From Halomonas salipaludis (GTDB lineage: Bacteria > Pseudomonadota > Gammaproteobacteria > Pseudomonadales > Halomonadaceae): a stretch of DNA of 64,000 nt. This document shows, piece by piece, positions 37,701 to 44,842 of this stretch. The DNA lies in the NCBI RefSeq assembly GCF_002286975.1, contig NZ_NSKB01000012.1, forward strand, positions 22,524-86,523. The letters run 5' to 3'. Position numbers and translations under genes: made by a program. A model generated the notes under the pieces. The model was not told the DNA's origin and did no database searches. It saw nothing but the letters and a program-made list of their open reading frames with translations. How positions within the stretch are numbered: position 1 is the stretch's first letter; the number at the start of each line of letters is the position of its first letter.

Positions 37701-39673
37701 TCGCGGCAGCGGGTCTCGAGTTCGGCCAGCTGGGTCTTGCGCCGCGACCAGAAACCGCGCGGCTCCTCCTCCGGCCAGCCCTCGACGAAGGCCTGCCACG
37801 GCCCTTGACCCTGGCTGAGCAGGCCCTGCTCGCCGGCCAGGCGCTGCTGCTCGTCGCGCAGGGTGGCCGCCTCTTCGCGCAGCTCGCGGCACTGCTCGAG
37901 CAGCGGTTGGCGCTGCTGCTCGGCGGCCTCGCGGGCCTCCTCGATCAGCGCCTCGCGCTCGTGCTTCTCGGCCAGGCGCTCGGCGGGCACTTCATGGGGG
38001 TGACGCTGGCGGAACTCGGCGTGCCAGGCGGCGACCTGCTTGAGCTCGCCGCTGCGACCCAGATGCGCGTTGAGGGCGCGGCGCGCCTCATCGGCCTCGC
38101 GGCGGCTGGCCTCGGCGGTGTGTTCCGGCGCCTCCAGCTCGGCCTCGCTGAACAGGCCGTCGGCGAGCGCCTGGGTATAGAAACTCTGGTTGTCGACGAA
38201 CTCGCGCTGCTGCCCCTCGAGGCGCTCACGGTCGTGCTCGAGGCCCTCGAGCTGCTGCTCGAGGCCGTCGAGGTCATGGCCTAGCTCATCGAGGTAGGTG
38301 CGGTCGGCGATCACCTCTTCGCGGAAGCGGTTGCCGTCCAGCGCTTCGAAGGCATCGGCCGCGCTGTCCAGCGCCTCCAGCGCACGGTGGCGCGCGCTGT
38401 CGTCGTTGAAACTCAGCGTCTCTGCCAGCCAGTCGCGGGCGGCGGCAAAGGTCACGTGGCCCAGGTCGCGGGCACTCAGCCACTCGGCATCGGGCAAGTG
38501 AATCAGCCGGCGGTGGGCATCGACCCGCGCGCCGCGCTCGGAGAGCGCCTGGCGGACGCTGCGCTCGCTGGCGCCGCTGAGCCGTGCCAGTAGCCAGGTC
38601 GAGACCCGCGGCCGGCCGGTGTCGCCCACCGCCCAGGCCAAGCCCGCCAGGGGCGCGGCATCGACGTCGGCGTCGGACGGCTGCCGCGGCAGCCCCGGCA
38701 GGCCGGCCAGGGCCTGGCCGCCAAGCAGGCGCTCGAGGCTGGCCAGCCCCTCGTCGAGGCGCTCGCGGGCTTCGCGGGCCTCGAGCAGCGCCGCGCCGTC
38801 GGCACTCAGCGTCGCCAGGTTGGCCACCTTGTCGGCAGTGCGACGCTGGTCGCTCTCGGCTTCGTCGAGGCGATGGCGCAGCTCGGTGATATGGGTGCCG
38901 GAGTTGAGGATCACCTCCTCGATCAGCTCCTCGCTCTCGTCGGTCTCGCCGCGGGTCGCGCCGGAGAGGATCTCCGGCGCCAGCACCTCGAAGAAGAACG
39001 CCTGGTCGGCCTTCTCGCCGCCGCGCGGCTTGATGGCGTTGAAGATCTGGCTCTTGTCGGCGCCGCCCTCCTTCTGGAAGGCGGCCAGCTGCGCCAGCTC
39101 ACGGCGCGACACATGGGCACCCACCGCGTCCAGCCACTCCTCGCGGTTGTGGGTCAGGCGCACGTTGCGGCTTGCCATGGCGGTCTTGATATCGCTGTTG
39201 GCGTACAGCGCCAGCATGCCGTCGGCGGTCAGGTGGTGGACCGGGATGTCCTCGAGCCGCCCGGGGTAGTGGTAGAACGACAGGCCACTGCCGTCGCTGT
39301 AGCCATAGAAGCCGAACACGAAGGTCTCGCCGGCGACCTCTTCGCCGGCGGCGGCGAGCATGTCCTCCTGGCGCTCGCCGCCGCTGCGAGAGCGAAACTC
39401 GACGCGCAGATGGCTCCAGCTGCGCCCCTGGCCGGCGACGGTCGATGGCGAGCACTTGCGTCGCGTGCGCGAGATCAGCGTGCGGTCCCGCGACAGCAGA
39501 CCGATCAGCGCCTCGGCGAGGGTGGTCTTGCCGAAGCCGTTCTCCATGCTGATGGCGCTGGACTGGCCGCGCAGGTCGAGCAGCAGGTGACGCATCTTGG
39601 CGTCCCACGGCGAGGCGATGTCGCCGTGCTTGTTGAGCAGGTTGGCGACTTCGATACGGTTGATCACGCTCAT
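34790..39673 (-). CDS. Giant SMC-like ATPase (MukB/MksB-type)
   Basis: A 1627-residue SMC-like ATPase, closer in size to MukB (about 1490) than MksB or JetC (about 900-1100). The N-terminal head has MENGFGKTT (43-51), a Walker A in which the first glycine is Met. About 1,100 residues of Glu/Arg/Ala-rich coiled coil follow, with a central non-coiled stretch near 740-850 likely to be the hinge. The C-terminal head has the signature SEGQ (1483-1486) and Walker B VILLDGLF, where Gly1530 replaces the usual catalytic Glu. The start overlaps the preceding gene by 4 bp (ATGA). It should clamp DNA with the two upstream proteins. Whether it organises the chromosome or excludes plasmids is open. Confidence 0.82.
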   Translation of the reverse strand: MSVINRIEVANLLNKHGDIASPWDAKMRHLLLDLRGQSSAISMENGFGKTTLAEALIGLLSRDRTLISRTRRKCSPSTVAGQGRSWSHLRVEFRSRSGGERQEDMLAAAGEEVAGETFVFGFYGYSDGSGLSFYHYPGRLEDIPVHHLTADGMLALYANSDIKTAMASRNVRLTHNREEWLDAVGAHVSRRELAQLAAFQKEGGADKSQIFNAIKPRGGEKADQAFFFEVLAPEILSGATRGETDESEELIEEVILNSGTHITELRHRLDEAESDQRRTADKVANLATLSADGAALLEAREARERLDEGLASLERLLGGQALAGLPGLPRQPSDADVDAAPLAGLAWAVGDTGRPRVSTWLLARLSGASERSVRQALSERGARVDAHRRLIHLPDAEWLSARDLGHVTFAAARDWLAETLSFNDDSARHRALEALDSAADAFEALDGNRFREEVIADRTYLDELGHDLDGLEQQLEGLEHDRERLEGQQREFVDNQSFYTQALADGLFSEAELEAPEHTAEASRREADEARRALNAHLGRSGELKQVAAWHAEFRQRHPHEVPAERLAEKHEREALIEEAREAAEQQRQPLLEQCRELREEAATLRDEQQRLAGEQGLLSQGQGPWQAFVEGWPEEEPRGFWSRRKTQLAELETRCRDAEQRQQDARREQARLAPLAEAARRYAELHGDDEPVHLRSRLRERERELADTEHRLAQREAELRELHQARLSFAERSELAPADWLRDAQRRYPRLLSEAESLDSAIAERQRYLESLSGDPLERRAVEAEAERLLQREEIAWQPLHEVLNAAHWPEARRREWLAQAAGVLFAPVVEGEANAEDVAGLLVDAGLALPVLEAGALTTRLEAGRSPLGAVQGVETLAVKAALDPRYLDELRQATERRLAADRERQVALEVECRRLDPHGEAYALAVRARQADEAGVVDALEALGAEQAALAERQAALAPRLSDAALSCIDDYQRYLEAGGELALEAAAEAALAAESELAEQRPQLVDAQQALERHGETWLAAEQFANAGGAERLAALEARLDALAERQAEVGERLHDAEAQRETLERRLSELDAEQRGLFADGERDRLRALAEFEAEGGVAFIETAAEVQEQLETQLATANRRADFSFTRIRAYLDVRDAGGGGQKLEREIARVKRERGECREQLKAKREERDSVSERLGVQRRAMEWVDHLALAWLAVVRELPSGWGQRLAEAEPQCAWPLDDPDQAPRQAALDDWWRLAGSEAALPDPAALEACQQTLIDALDDLNLGERARDRERQDKAVRALERRLAEALEAAAQSRAFSDTERARLAALKGVSAAALADLAALHDQLDAQLGEHRQRVERLHASREQIEGTLVERLSSIIADAAGNLDILKRVARSHGEGGAYFEVKASLIDGEPLRELITTLLADIDEHQLAQKRRAERDGGMPDGDARRRDDDLLRQIRRRIYRGLFHDVAIRLKHDAIRPHGRLFSLNEDMSEGQREAVSLMWLVKLSEFAIERELRELPGHHKRRARNSRESVILLDGLFSKLSHRRLIQDSLESLRNTRGRFQMIGLIHNPNYENDPAIFPTYLVGSVIGGVQGQGGHVMVRDGRSVAPEQLGRSAGEASLFGIHVSEPVSEET

Positions 39674-40494
39674 GCGTCGGCCTCCTGGTGGGCGGCTTGT
39701 GGCATTTCCGCTGAGGCCTCGTCGGCCAGGCGCCCCTCGGCCAGCGACTGCAGGTGGCCGAGCTGGTGCAGGCCGACCTGCTCGCTCTCCAGGGCGCCGA
39801 GCAACGTCTGCTGCCAGATATCGCCGCCGGCCTCGTCGCCCTCCTCGACCAGCGTTTCCCGCGGCGACTCGAGCAGCCCGGCGCGAGCCTGCAGGTCGAT
39901 GAAGGCGCGCACCCGGCGGTTGAGGTCCTCGCCGCGTTCATCGAGCAGCGCGCGGCTGGCCTCCGGCGCCGCCTCACCCAGGCTGCGCAGCGCCTCGAGC
40001 TGCTCGCGCAGCAGGTCTAGCAGCTCGTTGCTGGCGAAGGTCGCCTCCTGGTAGCGGCTGACATCGGACAGCGCACGGTTGTAGCGGGTATAGAGCAGGG
40101 TATGCATCAACAGCCACAGCTGCAGGTACCACTGGGCCAGCTCGGCGCGGCTCTCCTGGCGCAGCTTGAGGGCCTCGAACACCGGCTCGCGGGTGTACAG
40201 CGGCGGCTGCTCGAGATCCGGGTCGGGCAACAGCGCGTAGTAGCGCGAGCCCGGCGCAATGCCCGGATAATCGCCGGACTCGAAGGCCTTGAGACGCAGC
40301 CCCTGGCCAGCCAGGAAGTCGCGCAGCGCCTCGCGCTCGAGATCGCTGGCATCATCGATCAGCGCGCAGACATCGCGCTCGGAGAGCTGCCCCTCGCGGG
40401 CGGCACGCCGCTTACGGCCGCTGCCCGGGGCGCGTTCGGCACTGCGGTAGCGCAGCAGGTAGGCGACCACTTCGCCCATTTCACTCATGTTCAT
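39670..40494 (-). CDS. MukE/MksE/JetB-like accessory subunit of the SMC complex
   Basis: A 274-residue soluble protein. Size and position between a kleisin-like gene and an SMC gene fit MukE/MksE (KITE) subunits, which dimerise and bind the kleisin. It has a basic patch (SGRKRRAARE, 25-34), a region reading like a winged-helix subunit (LSERDVCALIDDASDLEREALRDFL), helices with LWLLMHTLLYTRYNRALSDV and an acidic tail. It overlaps both neighbours by 4 bp, so the three are made in fixed ratio. I do not recognise a close named family member; the role rests on context. Confidence 0.68.
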   Translation of the reverse strand: MNMSEMGEVVAYLLRYRSAERAPGSGRKRRAAREGQLSERDVCALIDDASDLEREALRDFLAGQGLRLKAFESGDYPGIAPGSRYYALLPDPDLEQPPLYTREPVFEALKLRQESRAELAQWYLQLWLLMHTLLYTRYNRALSDVSRYQEATFASNELLDLLREQLEALRSLGEAAPEASRALLDERGEDLNRRVRAFIDLQARAGLLESPRETLVEEGDEAGGDIWQQTLLGALESEQVGLHQLGHLQSLAEGRLADEASAEMPQAAHQEADA

Positions 40495-41882
40495 TGCGGA
40501 TCATCCTGATCGGAGAGGCGCAGTGACGGGGTCACTGCGCCGCGGACACATCGGCCGTCAGCGAGGGTCAGCTCGAACGGCGTGGCGTCGATGCCCACCG
40601 CCAGGCGGTCATCGAGCAGTTGGGTATCGACGAAGGTGTTGAGCAGCTGGGCCAGGCAGTCGCCCTCTTCGAAGCGGTGCCAGCCCTCGGCCAGCGCCGC
40701 CGGCAGCGACAGCGGCTCGCGCTGGATGCGCTGGCGCAGCGCCGGGCCACGGGCCTCGAGGAAGCGCGCCAGCAGCGGGTCCTCGGGGGCCGCGTCGTGC
40801 TGCTCGTCGAACACCAGGGCGGCGTGGCTGGTCTCGGCACGGCGCGACTCCAGCAGCGGAATCAGCGGCGCCATGCGCGGCACCGCGACCTGCACGTGCA
40901 GCGGCATCAGCCGCGCCACCAGCGCCTGCTGTAGCGCCGCCGGCGGGGCGCTATTGAGCAGTCCGCGGGCCAGGTCGGCGAAGTCGACCACGCCCATCGA
41001 CTGGATGCGCCCCTCGGCGATATCGGCGAGCAGCTCGGCGAGGCGCCGCGAGAGGTTCTCGATGGCGGTCAGCACCCGGCCGATGGCGCTGGACAGCATG
41101 CGCAGGTCCCACTCCTCGCCGCTGGCCGCCTGCTCGGCCTCACGCCACTCGGCGAAGCGTTCCATCAGCCGCGGTGCGGTGAGCTGGGCGCGGGCGTCAA
41201 GCAGGGTACGCTGAATGCTCGACAGCGCGTTGTGATAGTGGCGCTGGTTGTCGAGCAGTGCCGCCAGCTTGCCTTCGCGGGTGGGATTCTCGCGCACCCG
41301 GCGCAGCTCCTGGGTCAGCCCGCGGATCGCCAGCAGGATCTGGTTGGTGATATCCGGCACCCGGGCGAAGTCGCCGCGGGCCAGCGCCGCCAGCACCTTG
41401 GCGGCGTCGTATTCGGAGTACAGCAGGTCCTCGACCTGGCTGGCCAGGGTCACCGCCTGGCGGCCGCTGGCGGTCAGCCGCACCTGGCCGGTCTGGCCCT
41501 GCTTTTCGATCAGCGCGGTGCGCTTGGTGCTGCGCGAGGCGCGCGCGGCGCTATCCTCGACGCCGAGTTGGCGAAAGTGCAGCTCGCTGGGAGTGGCCAG
41601 CAGGTTGATGACGAAGCTGAGGTCGTCGTGGGGCAGGTCCGGGTAGGTTTCGCGCAGCTGCGCCAGGCAGCGGCTCTGCGAGACGAAGGCGCTGTTGGTG
41701 GCAAAGTCGACATCGAGCAGGTAGTCGAGCAGCAGGCAGCCGAGGTCCAGCCAGTAGCCGTCGCGCAGCCCGCGGCGGCTCTCCTGGCTGACCTGCACGA
41801 ACGGCGAGCCGGGCTCGTGGCCGCTGTCGTGCAGGTCGATTAGCCGCGTGGTGGCGACGAGTAGCTTGCTCCAGGCGGTCAT
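40491..41882 (-). CDS. Kleisin-like MukF/MksF/JetA-type subunit
   Basis: A 463-residue soluble protein, first gene of the SMC operon. MukF is about 440 and JetA/MksF about 470-500 residues. The N-terminal ~120 residues look like a winged-helix domain (LRETYPDLPHDDLSFVINLLATPSELHF, then TGQVRLTASGRQAVTLASQ). A long helical middle follows (about 150-320), then a C-terminal part with FELTLADGRCVRGAV that could be the head-binding winged helix. Start ATG at 41882, 322 bp from the divergent recQ. Subunit identity is inferred from order, size and coupling. Confidence 0.68.
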   Translation of the reverse strand: MTAWSKLLVATTRLIDLHDSGHEPGSPFVQVSQESRRGLRDGYWLDLGCLLLDYLLDVDFATNSAFVSQSRCLAQLRETYPDLPHDDLSFVINLLATPSELHFRQLGVEDSAARASRSTKRTALIEKQGQTGQVRLTASGRQAVTLASQVEDLLYSEYDAAKVLAALARGDFARVPDITNQILLAIRGLTQELRRVRENPTREGKLAALLDNQRHYHNALSSIQRTLLDARAQLTAPRLMERFAEWREAEQAASGEEWDLRMLSSAIGRVLTAIENLSRRLAELLADIAEGRIQSMGVVDFADLARGLLNSAPPAALQQALVARLMPLHVQVAVPRMAPLIPLLESRRAETSHAALVFDEQHDAAPEDPLLARFLEARGPALRQRIQREPLSLPAALAEGWHRFEEGDCLAQLLNTFVDTQLLDDRLAVGIDATPFELTLADGRCVRGAVTPSLRLSDQDDPQ

Positions 41883-42001
41883 GGGTCTTCCCTGAGGGCA
41901 AAGCCACCATTATGCCAAGGAGTGCCCCTCCAGGTCATGGACGATTATGGAAAACCCGAACGGTAGAGACCAACCCGGGGCTGATCCGGCGGCAAGCCTA
42001 C

Positions 42002-42064
42002 GAGGAGGCGCTGTAAACCCATCCCTGGGCGCTACCTTGCGCCATCCATGGCGCAAACCTCCTC
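42002..42064. repeat. Nested inverted repeat between the SMC operon and recQ
   Basis: In the 322-bp gap 41883-42204, TTGCGCCAT-CC-ATGGCGCAA (42037-42056) is a perfect 9-bp stem, framed by GAGGAGG (42002-42008) and CCTCCTC (42058-42064). Between the outer left arm and the inner stem lies CTGTAAACCCATCCCTGGGC. The structure looks like an intergenic repeat or small MITE-like element. The rest of the gap must hold both divergent promoters; I see no gene or clear promoter match. Confidence 0.5.
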
Positions 42065-42204
42065 TTCGACTTGCCCCCGGCGCCCCTCACGTGTCAGGCC
42101 GTAGTCGCTTGTGGCATCAGCGCTAGCACCCAGCCGAGTTGTGCAAAGCCGAGGCGCGCCCAGCGGTGTAGGATAGAGGCTTTGGCCATACAGGGAGGCT
42201 CGCC

Positions 42205-44184
42205 ATGCCCCGCGATTCACTCGACACCACGCTCAAGCAGGTCTTCGGCTACGACGACTTTCGTCCCGGCCAGCGCCAGGTGGTCGAGGCGCTGGTGGCA
42301 GGCCGCTCGGCGGCGGCGATCTTTCCCACCGGCTCCGGCAAGTCGCTGTGCTACCAGCTGCCGGCGCTGCACCTGCCGCACCTGACGCTGGTGGTGTCGC
42401 CGCTGCTGGCGCTGATGCAGGACCAGCTCGACTTCCTGGCCCGCCACGGCATCGCCGCCGCCAGCATCGACTCGCGCCAGAGCCGCGAGGAGGCCAGCGC
42501 GGTGATGGACGGCGTGCGCCGCGGCGAGATTCGCGTGCTGATGATCTCGGTGGAGCGCCTCAAGAATGAGCGCTTCCGCGGCTTCCTGCGCCAGGTGCCG
42601 GTGTCGCTGCTGGTGGTCGACGAGGCCCACTGCCTCTCGGAATGGGGCCACAACTTCCGCCCCGACTACCTCAAGCTGCCCGACTACCAGCGCGAGTTCG
42701 GCATTCCCCAGGCGCTGCTGCTCACCGCCACCGCCACGCCGCGGGTGATCGAGGACATGCGCGCCAGCTTCGCCATCGACGCCGAGGACGTCACCCTGAC
42801 CGGCTTCTATCGCCCCAATCTCAACCTGCTGGTCGAGCCGGTGGCCGCCGAGCAGCGCGCCCGCGCCCTGCGCGACTGGCTGCGTCCGCGCCTGGAAGGC
42901 CCCTCGCCGCAGCCGAGCATCGTCTACGTCACCCTGCAGAAACGTGCCGAGCAGCTCGCCGCCTACCTCAGCAAGGCCGGCATCGACGCCCGCGCCTACC
43001 ACGCGGGCATGCAGAGTGAGGCCCGCGACGCCCTGCAACAGGCGTTCATGGCCGGCGAGGTCAACTGCATCGTTGCCACCATCGCTTTCGGCATGGGCAT
43101 CGACAAGGCCAATATCCGCAACGTGGTGCACGTCGACCTGCCCAAGTCGATCGAGAACTACAGCCAGGAGATCGGTCGCGCCGGGCGCGACGGCCAGCCC
43201 TCCGACTGCCTGATGCTGGGCGGTCGCGACGCCCTGGCGGCACTCGAGAACTTCGTTTACGGCGACACCCCGGAGCGCGACGGCATCCTGCGGGTGCTGG
43301 AGGTGATTCGCGAGGCGGCGCCCCACGGCCAGTGGGAGCTCACCCTGAATGCCCTCTCGCAGCACAGCAATATCCGCCCGCTGCCGCTCAAGACGCTGCT
43401 GGTGCAGCTCGAGCTGCGCGGGGTGATTGCGCCACGCTACGCCTACTTCGCCGAGTACCGCTTTCAGTACCGGCTCGAGCCCGAGGCGCTGATCGAGCGC
43501 TTCAGCGGCGAGCGGCGCGACTTCGTCGCCGCCATCGTCGAGGCGGCACCGCGCGCCAAGACCTGGTGCAGCCTGGACCTCGACGCGCTCAACCGACTGG
43601 GCGCCGAGCGCGGCCTCGATGTGGCCCGGCCGCGGGTGATCCGGGCGCTGGAGTACTTCAACGACCAGGGCTGGATCGCGCTGGAGAGCAAGCAGATGAC
43701 CGAGGTCTATGCGATCACCCAGCCGGATCTCGACGTGCAGGCCCTGGCCGACGCGCTGTTCGACTACTTCCGCGACAAGGAGCGCGCCGAGATCGCCAGG
43801 CTCGAGGCGATGCTGGCGCTGTTCGAATCCGACCAGTGCCTCAGCCGCCGGCTCGCCGAGTACTTTGGCGATGCCCACGCGCCGCAGCAATGCGGCCACT
43901 GCTCGGCCTGTCGCGGCCAGGTCGCACGGTTGCCCGGCGGCGAGGCGCCAGCACCGCTGGACGCCCAGCAGGTGGCGACGCTGTGCCAGCCGCTGCTCAA
44001 CCGCATCGCCGAGAGCGCCGATGCACCGGCACCCAGCGTCGATCTGCTGACCCGCTTCCTGACCGGCCTCACCACACCGCTGCTGACCAAACTCAAGGCA
44101 CGCCAGCTCGATGGCTTCGCCGCCCTGGAGGCGTGGCCCTACGCCGAGGTACGCGAGGCGCTTGGCCAGCAGTTCGATGGCTGA
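42205..44184 (+). CDS. recQ: RecQ-family ATP-dependent DNA helicase
   Basis: 3'-5' helicase for recombination and fork repair. The 659-residue protein has motif 0 (GYDDFRPGQRQVVEAL), Walker A TGSGKS (42-47), the DEAH box and RecQ aromatic loop (VVDEAHCLSEWGHNFRPDY), TATATPRV and the motif V-VI block HVDLPKSIENYSQEIGRAGRDGQPSDC. A zinc site follows (CLSRRLAEYFGDAHAPQQCG with HCSAC). The C-terminal region after the zinc site is short and I do not see a typical HRDC domain. Divergent from the SMC operon and 6 bp from the convergent membrane-protein gene. Confidence 0.93.
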   Translation: MPRDSLDTTLKQVFGYDDFRPGQRQVVEALVAGRSAAAIFPTGSGKSLCYQLPALHLPHLTLVVSPLLALMQDQLDFLARHGIAAASIDSRQSREEASAVMDGVRRGEIRVLMISVERLKNERFRGFLRQVPVSLLVVDEAHCLSEWGHNFRPDYLKLPDYQREFGIPQALLLTATATPRVIEDMRASFAIDAEDVTLTGFYRPNLNLLVEPVAAEQRARALRDWLRPRLEGPSPQPSIVYVTLQKRAEQLAAYLSKAGIDARAYHAGMQSEARDALQQAFMAGEVNCIVATIAFGMGIDKANIRNVVHVDLPKSIENYSQEIGRAGRDGQPSDCLMLGGRDALAALENFVYGDTPERDGILRVLEVIREAAPHGQWELTLNALSQHSNIRPLPLKTLLVQLELRGVIAPRYAYFAEYRFQYRLEPEALIERFSGERRDFVAAIVEAAPRAKTWCSLDLDALNRLGAERGLDVARPRVIRALEYFNDQGWIALESKQMTEVYAITQPDLDVQALADALFDYFRDKERAEIARLEAMLALFESDQCLSRRLAEYFGDAHAPQQCGHCSACRGQVARLPGGEAPAPLDAQQVATLCQPLLNRIAESADAPAPSVDLLTRFLTGLTTPLLTKLKARQLDGFAALEAWPYAEVREALGQQFDG

Positions 44185-44190
44185 CGCCGA

Positions 44191-44802
44191 TCAGTGCCGC
44201 CAGCGTTGCCAGCCGATCATCAGCAGATGCACCGGCAGGTAGACCGCCAGCGGCCACAGCAGGGTAAGCAGGAACAGGTAGAGCAGCGGGTCGAGGGTCT
44301 CCTGGGTCTGGCCGAAGGGGCCGTGGACCCAGTTGATATTGCGCTCGGCCTCGGTGAACAGATAGGTCAGCGGCACCACGACCCAGGTCAGCAAGGTCTG
44401 CCACAGCAGCGCGCGGCGCGCATAGCCGAGCTTGGCCACGCCGATACCCGCCACCAGCGGCAGCACCACATGATAGAGCGACATGGCCCGCGCCATGGGC
44501 GGATGCTCGGGGTCGAACATGTACTCGGTGCCACCGATGGGGTGGACGCCGGTGAGTGCCGCGGTGGCAACGTCGAAGCTCCACAGGCCACCGACCAGCG
44601 CCACCGCCAGCCACTGCATCGACATCAGGGTGCGGTGCTCGGCCCACAGCGCCACCAGCAACAGGAAGCTCGCCACATTGCACAGCCAGAAGAAGTTCTG
44701 CGCACCGAGCAGCACCACGTAGCTCGGCGCCCAGATCAGGATCCATAGCGTAAAGGCCAGCTTGAGCCAGCGCGGCACCACTGCCGGTGGATAATCGACC
44801 AT
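44191..44802 (-). CDS. Conserved integral membrane protein of unknown function
   Basis: A 203-residue protein with about five or six hydrophobic segments (residues about 11-30, 33-50, 57-76, 106-126, 134-152, 171-196). It has a histidine-containing loop (FDPEHPPMARAMSLYHVVLPLV) and a Trp-rich end (MIGWQRWRH). I recognise no family motif. It starts 40 bp after the phhR stop on the same strand with AAGGAG upstream, so may be co-transcribed with that regulator. No function is proposed. Confidence 0.75.
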   Translation of the reverse strand: MVDYPPAVVPRWLKLAFTLWILIWAPSYVVLLGAQNFFWLCNVASFLLLVALWAEHRTLMSMQWLAVALVGGLWSFDVATAALTGVHPIGGTEYMFDPEHPPMARAMSLYHVVLPLVAGIGVAKLGYARRALLWQTLLTWVVVPLTYLFTEAERNINWVHGPFGQTQETLDPLLYLFLLTLLWPLAVYLPVHLLMIGWQRWRH

Positions 44803-44842
44803 GACCGTCTCCTTGTCGGTGCACTGCCATCACTCTAGCAGT

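Noticed and set aside
36497..38284. 595-residue open frame antisense to the SMC gene
   Set aside because: Its composition (runs of Leu, Gly and Gln with no domain) is that expected from the reverse strand of a GC-rich coiled-coil gene; the minus-strand frame has clear ATPase motifs.
42217..43899. 560-residue open frame antisense to recQ
   Set aside because: The plus strand encodes all RecQ motifs without a break; the antisense product is His- and Val-rich and shows no domain.
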